DNA of 64,000 nucleotides from Coriaria nepalensis (Eukaryota; Streptophyta; Magnoliopsida; Cucurbitales; Coriariaceae), in assembly GCA_027186245.1 (NCBI GenBank), contig CP114482.1:2113001-2177000 (forward strand). Reading direction: 5' to 3'. A program made the translations under genes and the position numbers. Under the pieces are notes generated by a model. The model was not told the DNA's origin and did no database searches. It saw nothing but the letters and a program-made list of their open reading frames with translations. Below, piece after piece: positions 46,656-58,010 of the stretch (position 1 is the stretch's first letter; every line of letters begins with the position of its first letter).

Positions 46656-47589
46656 TCAAACATGTGAAGAGTTTTCGTTTGTCGGGAAATAGATCATTGT
46701 ACCTCGGATCGAACAATGGTAGAATGGGTTCGGACAGTCTAGAACTTCTCCTTCACGATTCATACAAATGGTCACACCCATCAGTTGGTGCTGTTCATCA
46801 TTTCTTCTATTGCATCTAAGACTTGGCGAAGAACCAACAATGCGTGCAATTTCTTGATGCAAAATGTCCGATTTGTATGGTTGATTACTAGGAACTTCCA
46901 ATTCTAGTACCACCAGAAAAATCAATCCAAAAGAAAAGTAATAATCAGCTTCAAGTTAAAAATAGTGTGACAGATTGAAATCGATATGAATGTTATATGG
47001 CTATATATATATATAGATAATGAACCTGATTGTTTCAATAATTCGTAAAGATTAAGATACTTTCTCGCATATTCTATTGCCGTGTAGAAGTAGTCCTCCG
47101 CAGTCATGTCAGTGTGTGCTCCGCTTTTGAACCATCTTTTGTCCCAAAACGCTTTAATCTTAGCATCACGTAGAAGGCTTGGCCAAAATGTTCGTAGATC
47201 ACTAGAGAAATTCCAATTTCTCTCCTGTACATGTCGAAGGCTAATTATTATATCTTTCATCATATCGGATCATATATATATATAATTGTGATCGATCGAT
47301 CTATCTATGATAAGTTGTTTCCACCAAAAAATGTTAGTATGCTCACCTCGTTATAACGGAAATGGTTTTTATTCTTAAACGTAGGAAATTTTCCGTCATA
47401 TGTTCGAGGCTCGAATCCATTGATTGTGAATCTCTGTGGAACTGGTTCTCTACAAACAACACCGTCTTCCGTACAATACCCATTAGGCCAATATAAAGAA
47501 AGTACAAAGGAACTAAATGGTTCTTGGCTTCCGACAAGAAATGGAAACATGCAAATTAGGAGAAGTAAGATTTTCTTCATCACAAGCAA
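46656..47589 (-). CDS. Secreted T2 ribonuclease-fold protein, catalytically dead (array copy 2)
   Basis: Exons are 47589-47347, 47224-47026 and 46903-46656; phases 0 and 1 close and give 229 residues. The signal peptide is MKKILLLLICMFPFLVGS; an ATG three codons upstream matches the start of copy 1 in length. The fold motifs SLYWPNGYC, CREPVPQRF, ARKYLNLYELL and ICMNREGEVLDCPNPFYHC are present. CAS I reads FTINGFEP, so the catalytic His is Asn (about residue 57), and CAS II reads FWDKRWFKSGAHT, without the Glu and Lys-His. Both catalytic centres are gone while Cys and fold residues are kept. The gene has the same two intron positions as copies 1 and 4, and its exon 2 is exactly as long (199 bp). 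Confidence 0.87.
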
Positions 47590-48554
47590 AATTTCTACTT
47601 GTTTTACACCTTATAACTAACTAATCCCTTATTGCACAACTATTGAATCATGAAGGCACATAATTATTGTTAAATAAGAACATAAATACATGTAGAAAAG
47701 AAAGAATAATTGGTTAATATGAAGAGAAATTACGTTAACCACATCACACTTACCAATCAATTACTAGAGGCACTTCTTGTTTTTCTTTTAACTGGAAACC
47801 ACTGTAATAAGACAACCTTAATAAACATATGATTAGTAGAGGTTCATGCACTTTTCTTATATCGGAATTTTTTTTGAGTATATTTGTCTTCTCCAAAATA
47901 AATAAATTAAAAATAAATAAATCGTAAATATTAATTTTATATATTATATAAATCATAATTATATTCAATTTTATTTACCAATAATTAATCAGTCGTAAAT
48001 TGAATTTATAAAATAAAATAAAATAAAATAAAATAAAATAAAATAAAAACGAACGAAAATGCATTAGCAATAATTGTCTTTCAACCCCGAAGTGTATTTT
48101 ACTATTTTCTAATGTCTTTTCACTTACGCAATGGTTAACATACAAATCATACGTATAAAGTACGTATATGTCGTTTATTCTTGATCATACATTACATTCA
48201 CTATTCACTAATTAGTTAACAAAGTTGGCCTCTTAAAAAAGGAGATAATGCAATTAAGGAAGCTAAAAGAAATTATGCTATTTTTTTTTTCTTTTTCTAA
48301 CATAAAGATGGTTTATCCTTAAGAGGGTTTATCCTTAACATAAAGAAGTTAAATACGTATCGTGTGCGGCGGTCACAACACGTGTCTTCGGTCCGATCGA
48401 ATCTTTCGATTGAAAGGTTTGAAGAATCATTGAATTTAACTACATTAAGGTGAGAACATTAGATTCAACCGGAAATCCACGCAAAGTTTTCTAAAATAAT
48501 AATAAACATATTTAATACAATAATTGAACAAATAATGGTTGGTAAAAGGCATAC
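47590..48554. other. Intergenic spacer with (TAAAA)n microsatellite
   Basis: A (TAAAA)n tract lies at about 48010-48048. The segments at 48060-48115 and 48305-48425 are diverged copies of the spacer near 45.6 kb. No gene is seen. Confidence 0.6.
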
Positions 48555-49442
48555 CTAGTTAACATGTGAAGAGTTTTTTTCCTTTGTAGGAAAATAGATT
48601 GCACCTCGGATTGGACAATGGTAGAATGGCTTGGGACAGCCTAGAACTTCTCCTTGACGATTCATGCAAATAGCCAATCCAATGAGTTGGTGCTTACCAT
48701 TTCTCTTATTGGATCTAAGGCATGGTGAGGAACCAACAATGCGTGCAATTGCTTGATGCAAAGTATCCGATTCGTATGGTTTGAGTACTAGGAAATTCCA
48801 ATTCTACATAATTATCAGTCAGTATGACAGGTAATCAGTACTAGAAATGGTAGCATCTTGAAAATTATGTAATATAGAAGTACGATGATATATGAAGAAC
48901 CTGATTGCTTCAATAATTCATAAAGATTAAGATACTTTCTTGCATATTCTACTATCGTGTAGAAGTAATTTTCTGCAGTCATATCAAAATACGCAATCCT
49001 CCGATGGACCATCTTCGATCCCAAAACCGTGTATTCTTCAGATCAAGTTCAAGGCTCGGCCATAATGTTTCCATATCCTTCGAGAAATTCCATACGTGTA
49101 CCTATAAATGACGATAGGTTGTAGATACATACACAATACAAAGATTTACAAAAGGGGCTGTATATATATAAAACTTTCAGTTGCTAATTACCTCCCTATA
49201 ATGAAATGATGTTTATTATGAACTGTGGTAGTTTTTTTTTCCATCAGGTGTACGAGGTTCGAATCCATTAATGGTGAATCGCTGTGGTACTGGTTCTCTA
49301 CATGTAATGCCTGATTCCATACAATAGCCGTTAGGCCGATACAAAGAAAGTACAAAGAAATTGAATTGCTCTCGACTTCCGACGAAAAACAAGAACATGC
49401 AAAGGAGGAGAAACTAAGATTTTCTTCATCAAGATCAACATG
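48555..49442 (-). pseudogene. T2 ribonuclease-fold pseudogene (array copy 3)
   Basis: All three exons can be placed by comparison with copies 2 and 4, but at least five lesions are visible. One extra base separates the start (MKKIL, near 49425) from the frame of the signal peptide. The Trp of YWPNGYC is Arg. A run of A near 49233-49241 is too long and shifts frame after PDGK. The exon 2 acceptor reads AC instead of AG (near 49098). A shift occurs inside exon 2 before DMTAENYFY (near 48990). An extra T in exon 3 near 48780 breaks the frame between the Thr-Gln and Pro-Tyr codons of the paralogues. The rest keeps strong identity (ARKYLNLYELLKQSG, ICMNRQGEVLGCPKPFYHC), so decay is recent. CAS I already reads FTINGFEP. 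Confidence 0.85.
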
Positions 49443-50434
49443 AATTGTTATTGCGCGTAACTATTGAATCGTGAAGGCACATACATTATCATATATGGCT
49501 ACTAACTTCATAGTTATTATTAAGGAAGAACAATAATAAACATAGAAAAGAAAGACTAATTGGTTAGAATGAAGAGAACTTATGTTACAACTCATTTCCT
49601 TGAAGCACATGATATCACTTGTCAATAAATTACTAGAGGTACTTCTTGTTGTTCTTTTAACTGGGGACCACTATAACAAGACAACCTTATAAACATGATT
49701 ATTAGAGGTATGTTTTTTATACTAACTTCATGTTGTTGTTTTCTTTGTGGAGGTTTTTCTTGCTTTATTCTTTATACTGATGGCAATATTGAAGGTGGAA
49801 TGAACAGTTGATGATTCTCCCTTCCTATCAGATTTAGATATATGTATTGCTATATAGTTTGTCATTTAATTTTTACCCTTAATTGTTGTTTGTTGCTTAG
49901 ACTGATTATGACATAACACAAGTTTAAATTTTATTTAACATATGATTAATAATTTGAAAAAAAAGAAAAAGAAAAGAGGATTGTAACAAGCATAATGCAT
50001 GAATGAACGATTCTTCGGAAATGTCGATCGGAAAGTCATATGATACTTCTGCAAACTTAAGAAGCTGATATTCATGAACATTCTGGAACATAAATAAATA
50101 TGTTCCATTTCACTTCAATATGGTAATTTAGATTATTGTTCTAAGTTTAATTAATTGTAGATTTCATAAGATCTTAGATTCTTAGAGCAAACAACGTCTT
50201 TTCCGATCATACAAGGCTTTCCGTTACATTTACACGAATATCTAGTGTAAGAACTAAAACATAACATCATTCATTTATTTTTCCACAGGTATGGCATCCT
50301 ACCAATCGAACAGCTTATAATAATAACAAACTGTATTTTGTATGCTTGATTATTTCATTCACTAAAGCATGTAAGTATAGTAAAGTTACATGTTTGAACT
50401 GAACCAGATAAGTACATATGCAAGGAGGCATTAC
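49443..50434. other. Intergenic spacer of the RNase array
   Basis: AT-rich. The sequence near 49600-49700 (ACTAGAGGTACTTCTTGTT, AAGACAACCTTATAAACAT) matches 47760-47830 upstream of copy 2, another trace of the duplicated unit. No gene is seen. Confidence 0.55.
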
Positions 50435-51330
50435 CTAATCAACATTTGAGAGTTTGTCTCTCTCGGGGAAATAGATTGCATCTTGGATCGGACAATGGAA
50501 GAATCGCTCCGGACAGTCGAGAACTTCTCCTTGACGATTCATGCAGATACTCAATCCCATGAGTTGGCGTACATGCGCAGCACCATTTCTTCTAATATTG
50601 CATCTAATACATGGAGAAGAACCAACAATGCGTCCGATTTCTCGATGCAAAATCTCCGATTCATACGGTTGAGTACTAGGAAATTCCAATTCTATATAAA
50701 TATATCAGTTAGTATGACTCAAAATCGATACAAGAAACAGTAGCATTAATATTCAAAAAATCAATATGAAGATAATGCACTATAGAAGTACTGAGACTAA
50801 CCTGATTGCTTCAACGATTCATAAAGATTTACATATTTCCTTGCATATTCTACGGCCGTGTAGAAATAATTTTCTGCAGTCATGTCGGTATGCCCTCCAC
50901 CTCTTGTCCATCTTCTGTCCCAGAGCCTTGTACTCCTATCGTCAAGCAGAAGGCTTGGCCAAAATCTTTCCAGATCGCTCGAGAAATTCCAATTTTTCAC
51001 CTGTAAATATCAAAGATTAATGTGATAACACGAACACAATACAAAATATTTCATAAACAAATCAAAACTTTTCACTCAGCTCACCTCGTTGTAATGGAAA
51101 TGATTCGTGTTCCTAAACTTAGGTAATTTTCCATCGTGTGTACGAGGTTCGAATCCATTGATAGTGAATATTTGTGGTACTGTTTCTCTACATATAGTAC
51201 CTTCTTCCGTGCAATAGCCATTCGGCCAATATAAAGAGAGGATGAAGGAACTAAATTGCTCTCGACTTTCGACAAGAAACGGAAACACGCAAAGGACAAC
51301 AACTAAGAGTTTCTCCATCACAGGCAGCAT
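50435..51330 (-). CDS. Secreted T2 ribonuclease-fold protein, catalytically dead (array copy 4)
   Basis: Exons are 51330-51085, 51000-50802 and 50691-50435; phases 0 and 1 close and give 233 residues. I chose the ATG at 51330 because MLPVMEKLLVVVLCVF aligns with the start of copy 2; an in-frame ATG 16 codons upstream would put charged residues before the signal peptide. Motifs are SLYWPNGYC, ICRETVPQIF, CAS I FTINGFEP with Asn for His, and CAS II LWDRRWTRGGGHT without the Glu and Lys-His. Then come ARKYVNLYESL, SSPCIRCNIRRN and ICMNRQGEVLDCPERFFHC. The C-terminus is slightly longer than in the other copies. Confidence 0.87.
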
Positions 51331-52177
51331 TACTTGTTTTCTAGCTAATTCCTTTTGCATAACCATTGATGAAGGCACATTCTTTATATGTACATGTCAT
51401 AACTATTACTGATTAAGAAAGAATACTAATAAACATACAAAAGAAATTGTAACAATTGGTTAATACCAGAGGGAGCTTGCGCTAAAACTCATTTTTTTAA
51501 TCCACATGATCAGCCATCATACCGAACCCGGTATGCGGTTGCCGGTTGGCTGTTCTCCCTCCCTATAGGCTATATATTACCTCAGTTATTGGCCTTTTAA
51601 TAAACTGGCAAGGGATTAGTTATTGTCTTTTCACAAACGCAACAACCAAGTAAAGCTATATATATTTTTGCTATAACCAATATCAATTAATTTTTACCCT
51701 TATGTATCGATCTTCCTTCGACCGATTCAGACATGACACAACTTTTGATCTTAATTAAGATATGATTATGAGATGGATCGTTGTAACAAAGACGAAAAGG
51801 ATATGAAGCTAACGATGAGGGCCGAGGCGGTTGTGAAGGTCTAAGTTAGAAACTTTTTAAGCATCCTTTCACTACCGGTTTGTATACACTTAAGATTGCA
51901 TTAGTATGAGGATTAAGCTTTGCACATATGAGAAAGATAAAGTATTTAAGAAAAAGAACTGGACTTTAAATTAATGAAGAAAACATATAATATTCAATAA
52001 TCTTTACTCATAAAACTATAAAAGGATTACAAAAATATAATGACATGCCATATAAATCAAAACAATGTTAGCAGAAGAATGAAAAGGAATAAATGAATAA
52101 ATGGAAATAAATTTCAAGAAATTTACAAAAAAAAAAAAAAAAAAGTCCTCCATGATAGAGTCTTGATCACTTTCTAA
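51331..52177. other. Intergenic spacer between the RNase array and the PERK gene
   Basis: AT-rich DNA with no coding signal. An A run at about 52127-52144 lies just beyond the PERK stop codon, in its likely 3' UTR. Confidence 0.5.
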
Positions 52178-55100
52178 TCAGTTGTTCCATAACCCAGATG
52201 GATTTACAGGTGCAAACGAACTCCTCTGCTCGAACTCTCTACTCCTCTGCTCTCCAGACTCTCTGCTCCTCCAACTACTCTGACTTCTACTACGATCAGT
52301 ATATTCTGAACTGTAATCTTGACTTCCAAACGCCATCCTTTGAAACATTCGAATTTGGGCCGATTGTTGGGCCGAATCAAACACCCCACTTTGACCCAGT
52401 TTCACTCCATTAGCAATATCCGTCATATCATCTAAAGAGTCCAAGGCTCTCACCACCTATGAACCACAGAAGAAGAATATATTTGAAGTCTTTCTTTCCA
52501 AAGTGGGAGGTCAGGCGTTCGAATTACCAGAGTTTTTTCGGGGTTCAAATCTTTAAGGAAAAAAAAAATGTATCATAAATTTTACCTGACTCATTCGGGG
52601 CCGTTTTACTGCTGAATGACGGACACAAGCTGCTGCTACTTCTATCATTCGGAACATCTCGGAGTCGACGTAGTTATTATCTAGCTTGGGGTCTGCCAAC
52701 TCTTCGAACCTTTCGTCTTCTAGTGCTTGTGCAAGTAAGGGTCGAGCCTGAACCATAGAAGTAAATGGTGTTTAATAGGATAAAAAATACTACATTATTT
52801 TTATTTGTATTTTCATTTTTAATTTGGTCTAAAGTCCAAATTAGGTTGAGGGATATGGCAATACCCATTCAACTAGACTCTCATCACCTAAGGGTTGAGA
52901 GGAATCAACAGACTTGCGACCAGTAATAAGCTCCAAAAGCACAACTCCAAAGGAATAAACATCGGACTTGTCGGTTAATTTTCCACTAGTTGCATATTCT
53001 GGAGCCATGTATCTGAAATTCAGACATATGGGTTCATTCATTACAACTTCAGTAAAAACAAATAAATAAATAAACACACACACACAAGCATCGGAATGAA
53101 TTCAGTTACCAATTCTTTGAAGATTATGCATACATACCCAAAGGTTCCCATAACACGGGTAGTTACATGAGTATGTGTGTCTGATGCTAGCTTTGCAAGC
53201 CCGAAATCAGCAACCTGTAATTAATAGAAGGAGGATGGAAAATTCCATAATCTCTAGAAATCAGAAGACTGGGAAGGAAATAAACATGCCAAGTTTTATT
53301 TTGAGTTTTGGAACGGGATGGTCCAAGTAGGATGAAGCAAAATGTTTTTACGAGAAATTTTTAGATTGGAAAGTACCTGAGCTTCGAAGTTGCTATCAAG
53401 CAGGATGTTTGACGATTTAATATCCCTGTGAATAATGCGTGGATGGCCTGATAATACAATGAAACAGCCTATCACGAGAGAGAGAGAGAGAGAGAAGAAG
53501 GAGGAGAAGAAAGAAGAGGAGGATTAGGGGTAAGGAAGAGACTCACAGTCTTCGTGTAGGTAAGCAATTCCACGAGCTGCCCCAGCAGCAATTCTAACCC
53601 GAGTTTCCCAACCTAAAATGGGGCTGTTTTCACCTGCAAAATGCACATAATTACACATAAATGATCCGACGAGATAAGTAAAATAATGATTCCACTCTTT
53701 TGTTCTAGTAAAAGACTAAAGGGCCCATTTTGACAAGCGATTGAACCAAGGAATTTTGGATGAACTGTGTCAAGTTACCAAATATCTCCAAAATTTGAAC
53801 TATTACTAAACGAGTTCAACAATGTAAGCCAAACATTGCGAATGTTAAGGAACAGGAGCTAAGTAAGATTCTTTCAACCCTAATTAAATTATATAGTCCC
53901 AAACTAGAATGTTAAGGAACAGGAGCTAAGTAAGATTCTTTCAACCCTAATTAAATTATATAGTCCCAAACTAGAATTTGTGAACCCAATCTGGCATTTG
54001 GGAACATTTTGGGATGACTTCATAAATGTATCCTAAGACCTCATTTAGATTCCCAAAAAGAAAATAATTGTGATAAAATAATAAAAAAATTTAAAAACAA
54101 AAACAAAAATTCTTTTCTTTATCAACACAAAGAGTAGATATCTTACTATGAAGATGGTGATGAAGAGTATCGTTCTGAACAAAATCATACACAAGCAATC
54201 TCTGATACTCGGAAATACAATAACCGACCAGAGAGACCAAATGGCGATGATGAACACGGCTAATAATCTCGACTTCTGCTCTGAATTCCCTTTCCCCTTG
54301 TCCACCACCCACTTTGAGCTGCTTTACGGCTACTTCTCTTCCATCTGATAGGGTGCCCTTATATACACAACCAAACCCACCTTCACCTAACAGATTGACT
54401 GGTGAAAATCCACTTGTTGCTTCGACTAGTTCTTCGTAGGCAAATGCTCTTGAATTACTACTTACTCCTCCTCCTTCTGATGAAGAGTACACATATTTCT
54501 TGCTAGCAGAATGGCTTCCTATTAGGGGAGCTGGTGATTGAGATTTTAGGAATATTGAATCTGGAAAGCATGGAGAGATTTGTTAGTATTACATCTTGGG
54601 CCTCATTTTTCTGATGCCAGTATCATTCCATTCAAATGGAATGATATTTGAGGGAAAGAATAAGAAAATTAATGAAAGTGGGTTTCCCGAATTACGGATC
54701 CGTGAGTATGAACATCAGATTCCAAGATTGTACATTTCGGCCTGCCTAAAAGTTTTCAAAACCCAGTTTGGATTTCATTTAATAAACTTTTTCCATACTC
54801 TGAAATAAATACGTATACCAAATTAAATCTAATCTAAGACTTAAAATCCAGTTTTTGAAATTCAGTTCTAAAACTGCTAAGCCAAACTGATGAACCAAAG
54901 GTAGAATTTCATGGTGTGCTTTCAAGAATAATATTGGCATGAATGCGAACATTAGATTTCAAGATTGACAATTAGAAAAGTCAAACAATAAGATTAACAA
55001 CTAATAGTTGGGCAAAAAGGCGAACAATACCTGAATTTTGGGAGGAGGAAAAAGGAGAAGGCACATTGTAGGGAATATGGTACAACCCTCTTCTCCTCTT

Positions 55101-56024
55101 CCGTTTTTGAGCAAACCAAACAGCAAATACAACAAGACTAAGCAGTAGAACCCCAAACACACCTGCAATGGCTGCATATGTTCCAGTGCTTAACCCTCCT
55201 TTTTGTGAAGGCGATCCTACATTAGTACCAGTCGTTGTTTTTGCAGTTGGTTTTTCAGGAAGATCAGAAGATAAAGGCGAGCTAGAAGGACTTGCACTTG
55301 ATGAATTGCTAGGAGAAGCAGGAGAAGAAATTGGAGTTGGTGTAGATGATGAGGGGACCGAAGGAGGAGGTGATGGCAATGTGGAATTAGGAGGTGAGGG
55401 TGGTGGTGGTGCAGATTGAGGGGTTTGAGCAGGAGGTGGAGGAGATTTTGACTTTTTCGTGGGTGGAGGGGGAGAGTTTGAAGAAGGTGGTGGTGTAGAA
55501 ATGTCAGGCGGAGGAGGTGAAGCAGTTGGGGAGGGTGGTGGGGTAGCAGCAGGAGGAGTGGGGGTGGTTTGAGGAGGTGGAGAATCAACTGGCGGCGGTG
55601 GGGGTGAGGGATGGGGAGGTGGTGGTGAATTTGAAGGGGGAGGAGGAGTAATGGGTAGTGGGGATGTTGGTGGTGGAGGTGAAGGTGGCGGAGATTCTGG
55701 CAGTGAAGGGGGTGGGGTAGCGGCCGGAGGAGGAGGTGGCGGTGATGTTGTTGGTGGTGGTGTTTCAGATGGTGGAGGTGAAAGTGGTGGGGTGGGAGGA
55801 GGAGCAATGGGAGAAGGAGGAGGAGGTGGTGGTGATGAAGATTGAGGAGGTGGAGCTGAAGAGCTTGAAGGGGGTGAAGGGGAGGAGGAATCAGGTGAGT
55901 CAGCGGTTTTATCAGGGTTTTTAGATGGTGGAGGAGGAGGAGAATCGGGTGGTGGGGAGGAAGAGGAGGTTGAAGGTGGTGGAGATGGAGAAGGGGGTGA
56001 ATTTGGAGAAGGTGAAGAAGACAT
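52178..56024 (-). CDS. Proline-rich receptor-like protein kinase (PERK)
   Basis: Plasma-membrane Ser/Thr receptor kinase of the PERK family, thought to sense the cell wall. Exons are 56024-55031, 54560-54147, 53633-53547, 53447-53377, 53214-53138, 53012-52865, 52747-52586 and 52456-52178; all phases close and give 743 residues. The extracellular part (about residues 1-270) is an extensin-like Ser/Pro-rich domain. The membrane helix [20 protein letters not shown] lies near 283-303, followed by KRKRRR. Kinase motifs are complete: [56 protein letters not shown] and [17 protein letters not shown], so it should be active. The tail is Ser/Arg/Glu-rich. Frame stays open upstream to an ATG at 56084, but the MSSSPSP start is typical. 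A 5' UTR intron (about 56092-56497) is likely. Confidence 0.95.
53841..53976 (+). repeat. Perfect tandem duplication, 67-bp unit, in PERK intron 2
   Basis: The unit beginning AATGTTAAGGAACAGGAGCT at 53841 recurs without change at 53908, up to CCCAAACTAGAAT near 53976. Identical copies point to a recent event. Confidence 0.95.
54765..54895 (+). repeat. MITE-like dispersed repeat, best-preserved copy (PERK intron 1)
   Basis: The copy begins CCAGTTTGGATTTCA and ends AAGCCAAACTGATG, giving short inverted ends CAGTTTGG / CCAAACTG. The inside holds AAATTAAATCTAATCTAAG and CAGTTCTAAAACTG, shared with the copies at 4.6, 12.8 and 32.1 kb. Confidence 0.65.
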
Positions 56025-58010
56025 AGTAATGAATATCTCAAAAACAAAATGTGGTCGTCCTATTACTCTTTCATCGACATACAAAGAATCTATGAAAGCA
56101 TAAGAAACAACATGAATCTTTCTTCAACATCTATAGTTCATCTCCGCATCATATGAATCCATTTCCAACAATGTCTTTAGAACACTCTCTCATCCTTGTA
56201 GAAGAAAACCCAATTCATAAAGGGGGAAGACAGAAAAGTAACGCCTTGATTCTCTTCTCTTAATCTAAGCAAAACCCAGCTGAGAAAACCTCTGCTTCTA
56301 TGAAACCCAAACCCACCAATCGGGTGAAACAGAGTCAACTTTCAGCTAAAAAGAACAGGACCCAGAATAAAAAACAACAACAGGAATCTCCAAAATGCAG
56401 CATTACCCAGATCACCAAAATTGGAACAAAATTAAACCCAGTATACTAGAAAGCTAAAAGAGTTGAAAAGAAAATCCCAAGAAACAAATTCTTACCTCAA
56501 ATGAGAGGAATTTTTAATTTGGAGTCTAGTGTTATACAGGCTGGAATTTCCAGTTTTTGAAGTTCAAAGACTACTTAGCTCTACCCGAGAGAGAGAGAGA
56601 GATGGCACCCACAAAAATATACAAAGGGAAAACGTGGGGACAACTTAGGGAGGAGGAGTTAGGACCGATCTTTCTTCACTACTCCTTGTCACATGGACAG
56701 TCCTAACTCCTAACTCCGAAGAGACCGCATAACGCTGTAAATCCAATCATTACTCTAATGAAAATTTTGTTTATAGCTGTTTTTATTTTTTTATTTTTTC
56801 TTTTTCTTTTCTCGCATGTTCCTTTCCACCCACCGGTCAAATTTTACTTTAACTACATCTTTTCTCATTTCAAAAAAGGATCAAATAAAAAACATATATA
56901 AAAAAAAAAAAACTAAAGTTAGTTTTTTCTTTATCAAGATATTTCAAATATATATATATATACATACATATATAACTTCAATATATAATTTGATGGAATG
57001 TTTTCAAGCGCGAATCAATTGTAATGACTATATACTTCAATCATATATTTATATAATGATGAGATTCGAACTCACACTAAAATCTAGATAGAAATTATCT
57101 TTATTAGACAATTATTATATAAAGATCTTAGATCCAATATACATATAATGCCTCCACCAATTATTGCATTATTTCTTGCAAGTTGAAGGAAGCCCCCCTT
57201 CCTTCAACTTGCAAGAAATGCAACCAAATTCAAAAGAAATGCAACAAGAAAGATTTGTATTTTGGAACAGCCAGCTGCGGTTAATAGATATAATGCAACC
57301 ATGAACAAGACAAAATGAAGAGAGAAAGTCAAAGATAAATAAAGGAGGCCATGTTAGAGCTTTTGAATTTTAAAGTCTTTAAATTTTGTGTAAGTCATCT
57401 CTCCATGTTTTAAAAACCATTTCCAAGAATATCTAATAATTTCCTCTCTCATGTTATAAATGCATTTTGTAATTGGAATTATCAATCAATCGATTCTTTT
57501 CCGATTGTCATCTAGTTAAGAATTAATGTGTGCAATTTGACGAGACTAAGAATAAATGATTAATATAAGAAAAGTGTTCATAGTCGTTGGTTAAATGATC
57601 ATGGGTGTTCGTCTTTTCTCGTTAAAAAAGTTATTATATGAATATGATTCATATATTATTTTGATAAATAAAATTATATCGCATATATTATATTATTCAG
57701 ATTATTAAAATAATACATAATTCATACTCATAAAAAAGTTGTTGCTTATAAATTATAATTAAGTATATGTCCAAAAAAAAAGGGAGAAAGGGGAGAAAAG
57801 AATGAATTGATGAGTTTGGGGAAGGGAGGAGAATGGAAGATGAAGAAGACTTCTTTATTCTTTGATTGAATGAAGATAGGTGAAGAGGAACTATCAAAAA
57901 AATAGAAAGAACCAAAAAAAAAAAAAGTCTCAAATTCAATCTCATTTCTTATACTATGCTCCATACAAATCTACCTTCACTTTTTTATTTTTTCCAAAAC
58001 CAAAACAAAA
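56025..58010. other. PERK promoter and 5' UTR, and GH81 3' region
   Basis: The PERK leader and its intron occupy up to about 56560, with a (GA)n run near 56587. The rest is AT-rich, with a hairpin at 57171-57219 and a fragment upstream of the GH81 stop that is probably its 3' UTR. No gene is seen. Confidence 0.5.
57171..57219. repeat. Perfect 21-bp inverted repeat with a 7-nt loop
   Basis: The left arm, 57171-57191 (ATTTCTTGCAAGTTGAAGGA and one more A), is followed by the loop GCCCCCC and then the exact reverse complement at 57199-57219. Weaker pairing continues a few bases outward. Confidence 0.95.

Noticed and set aside
55217..56047. Long His/Leu/Pro-rich frames antisense or shifted to the PERK extracellular domain
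   Set aside because: They are products of the repetitive CCX codons of the Pro-rich domain read in other frames. The kinase exons fix the correct frame.
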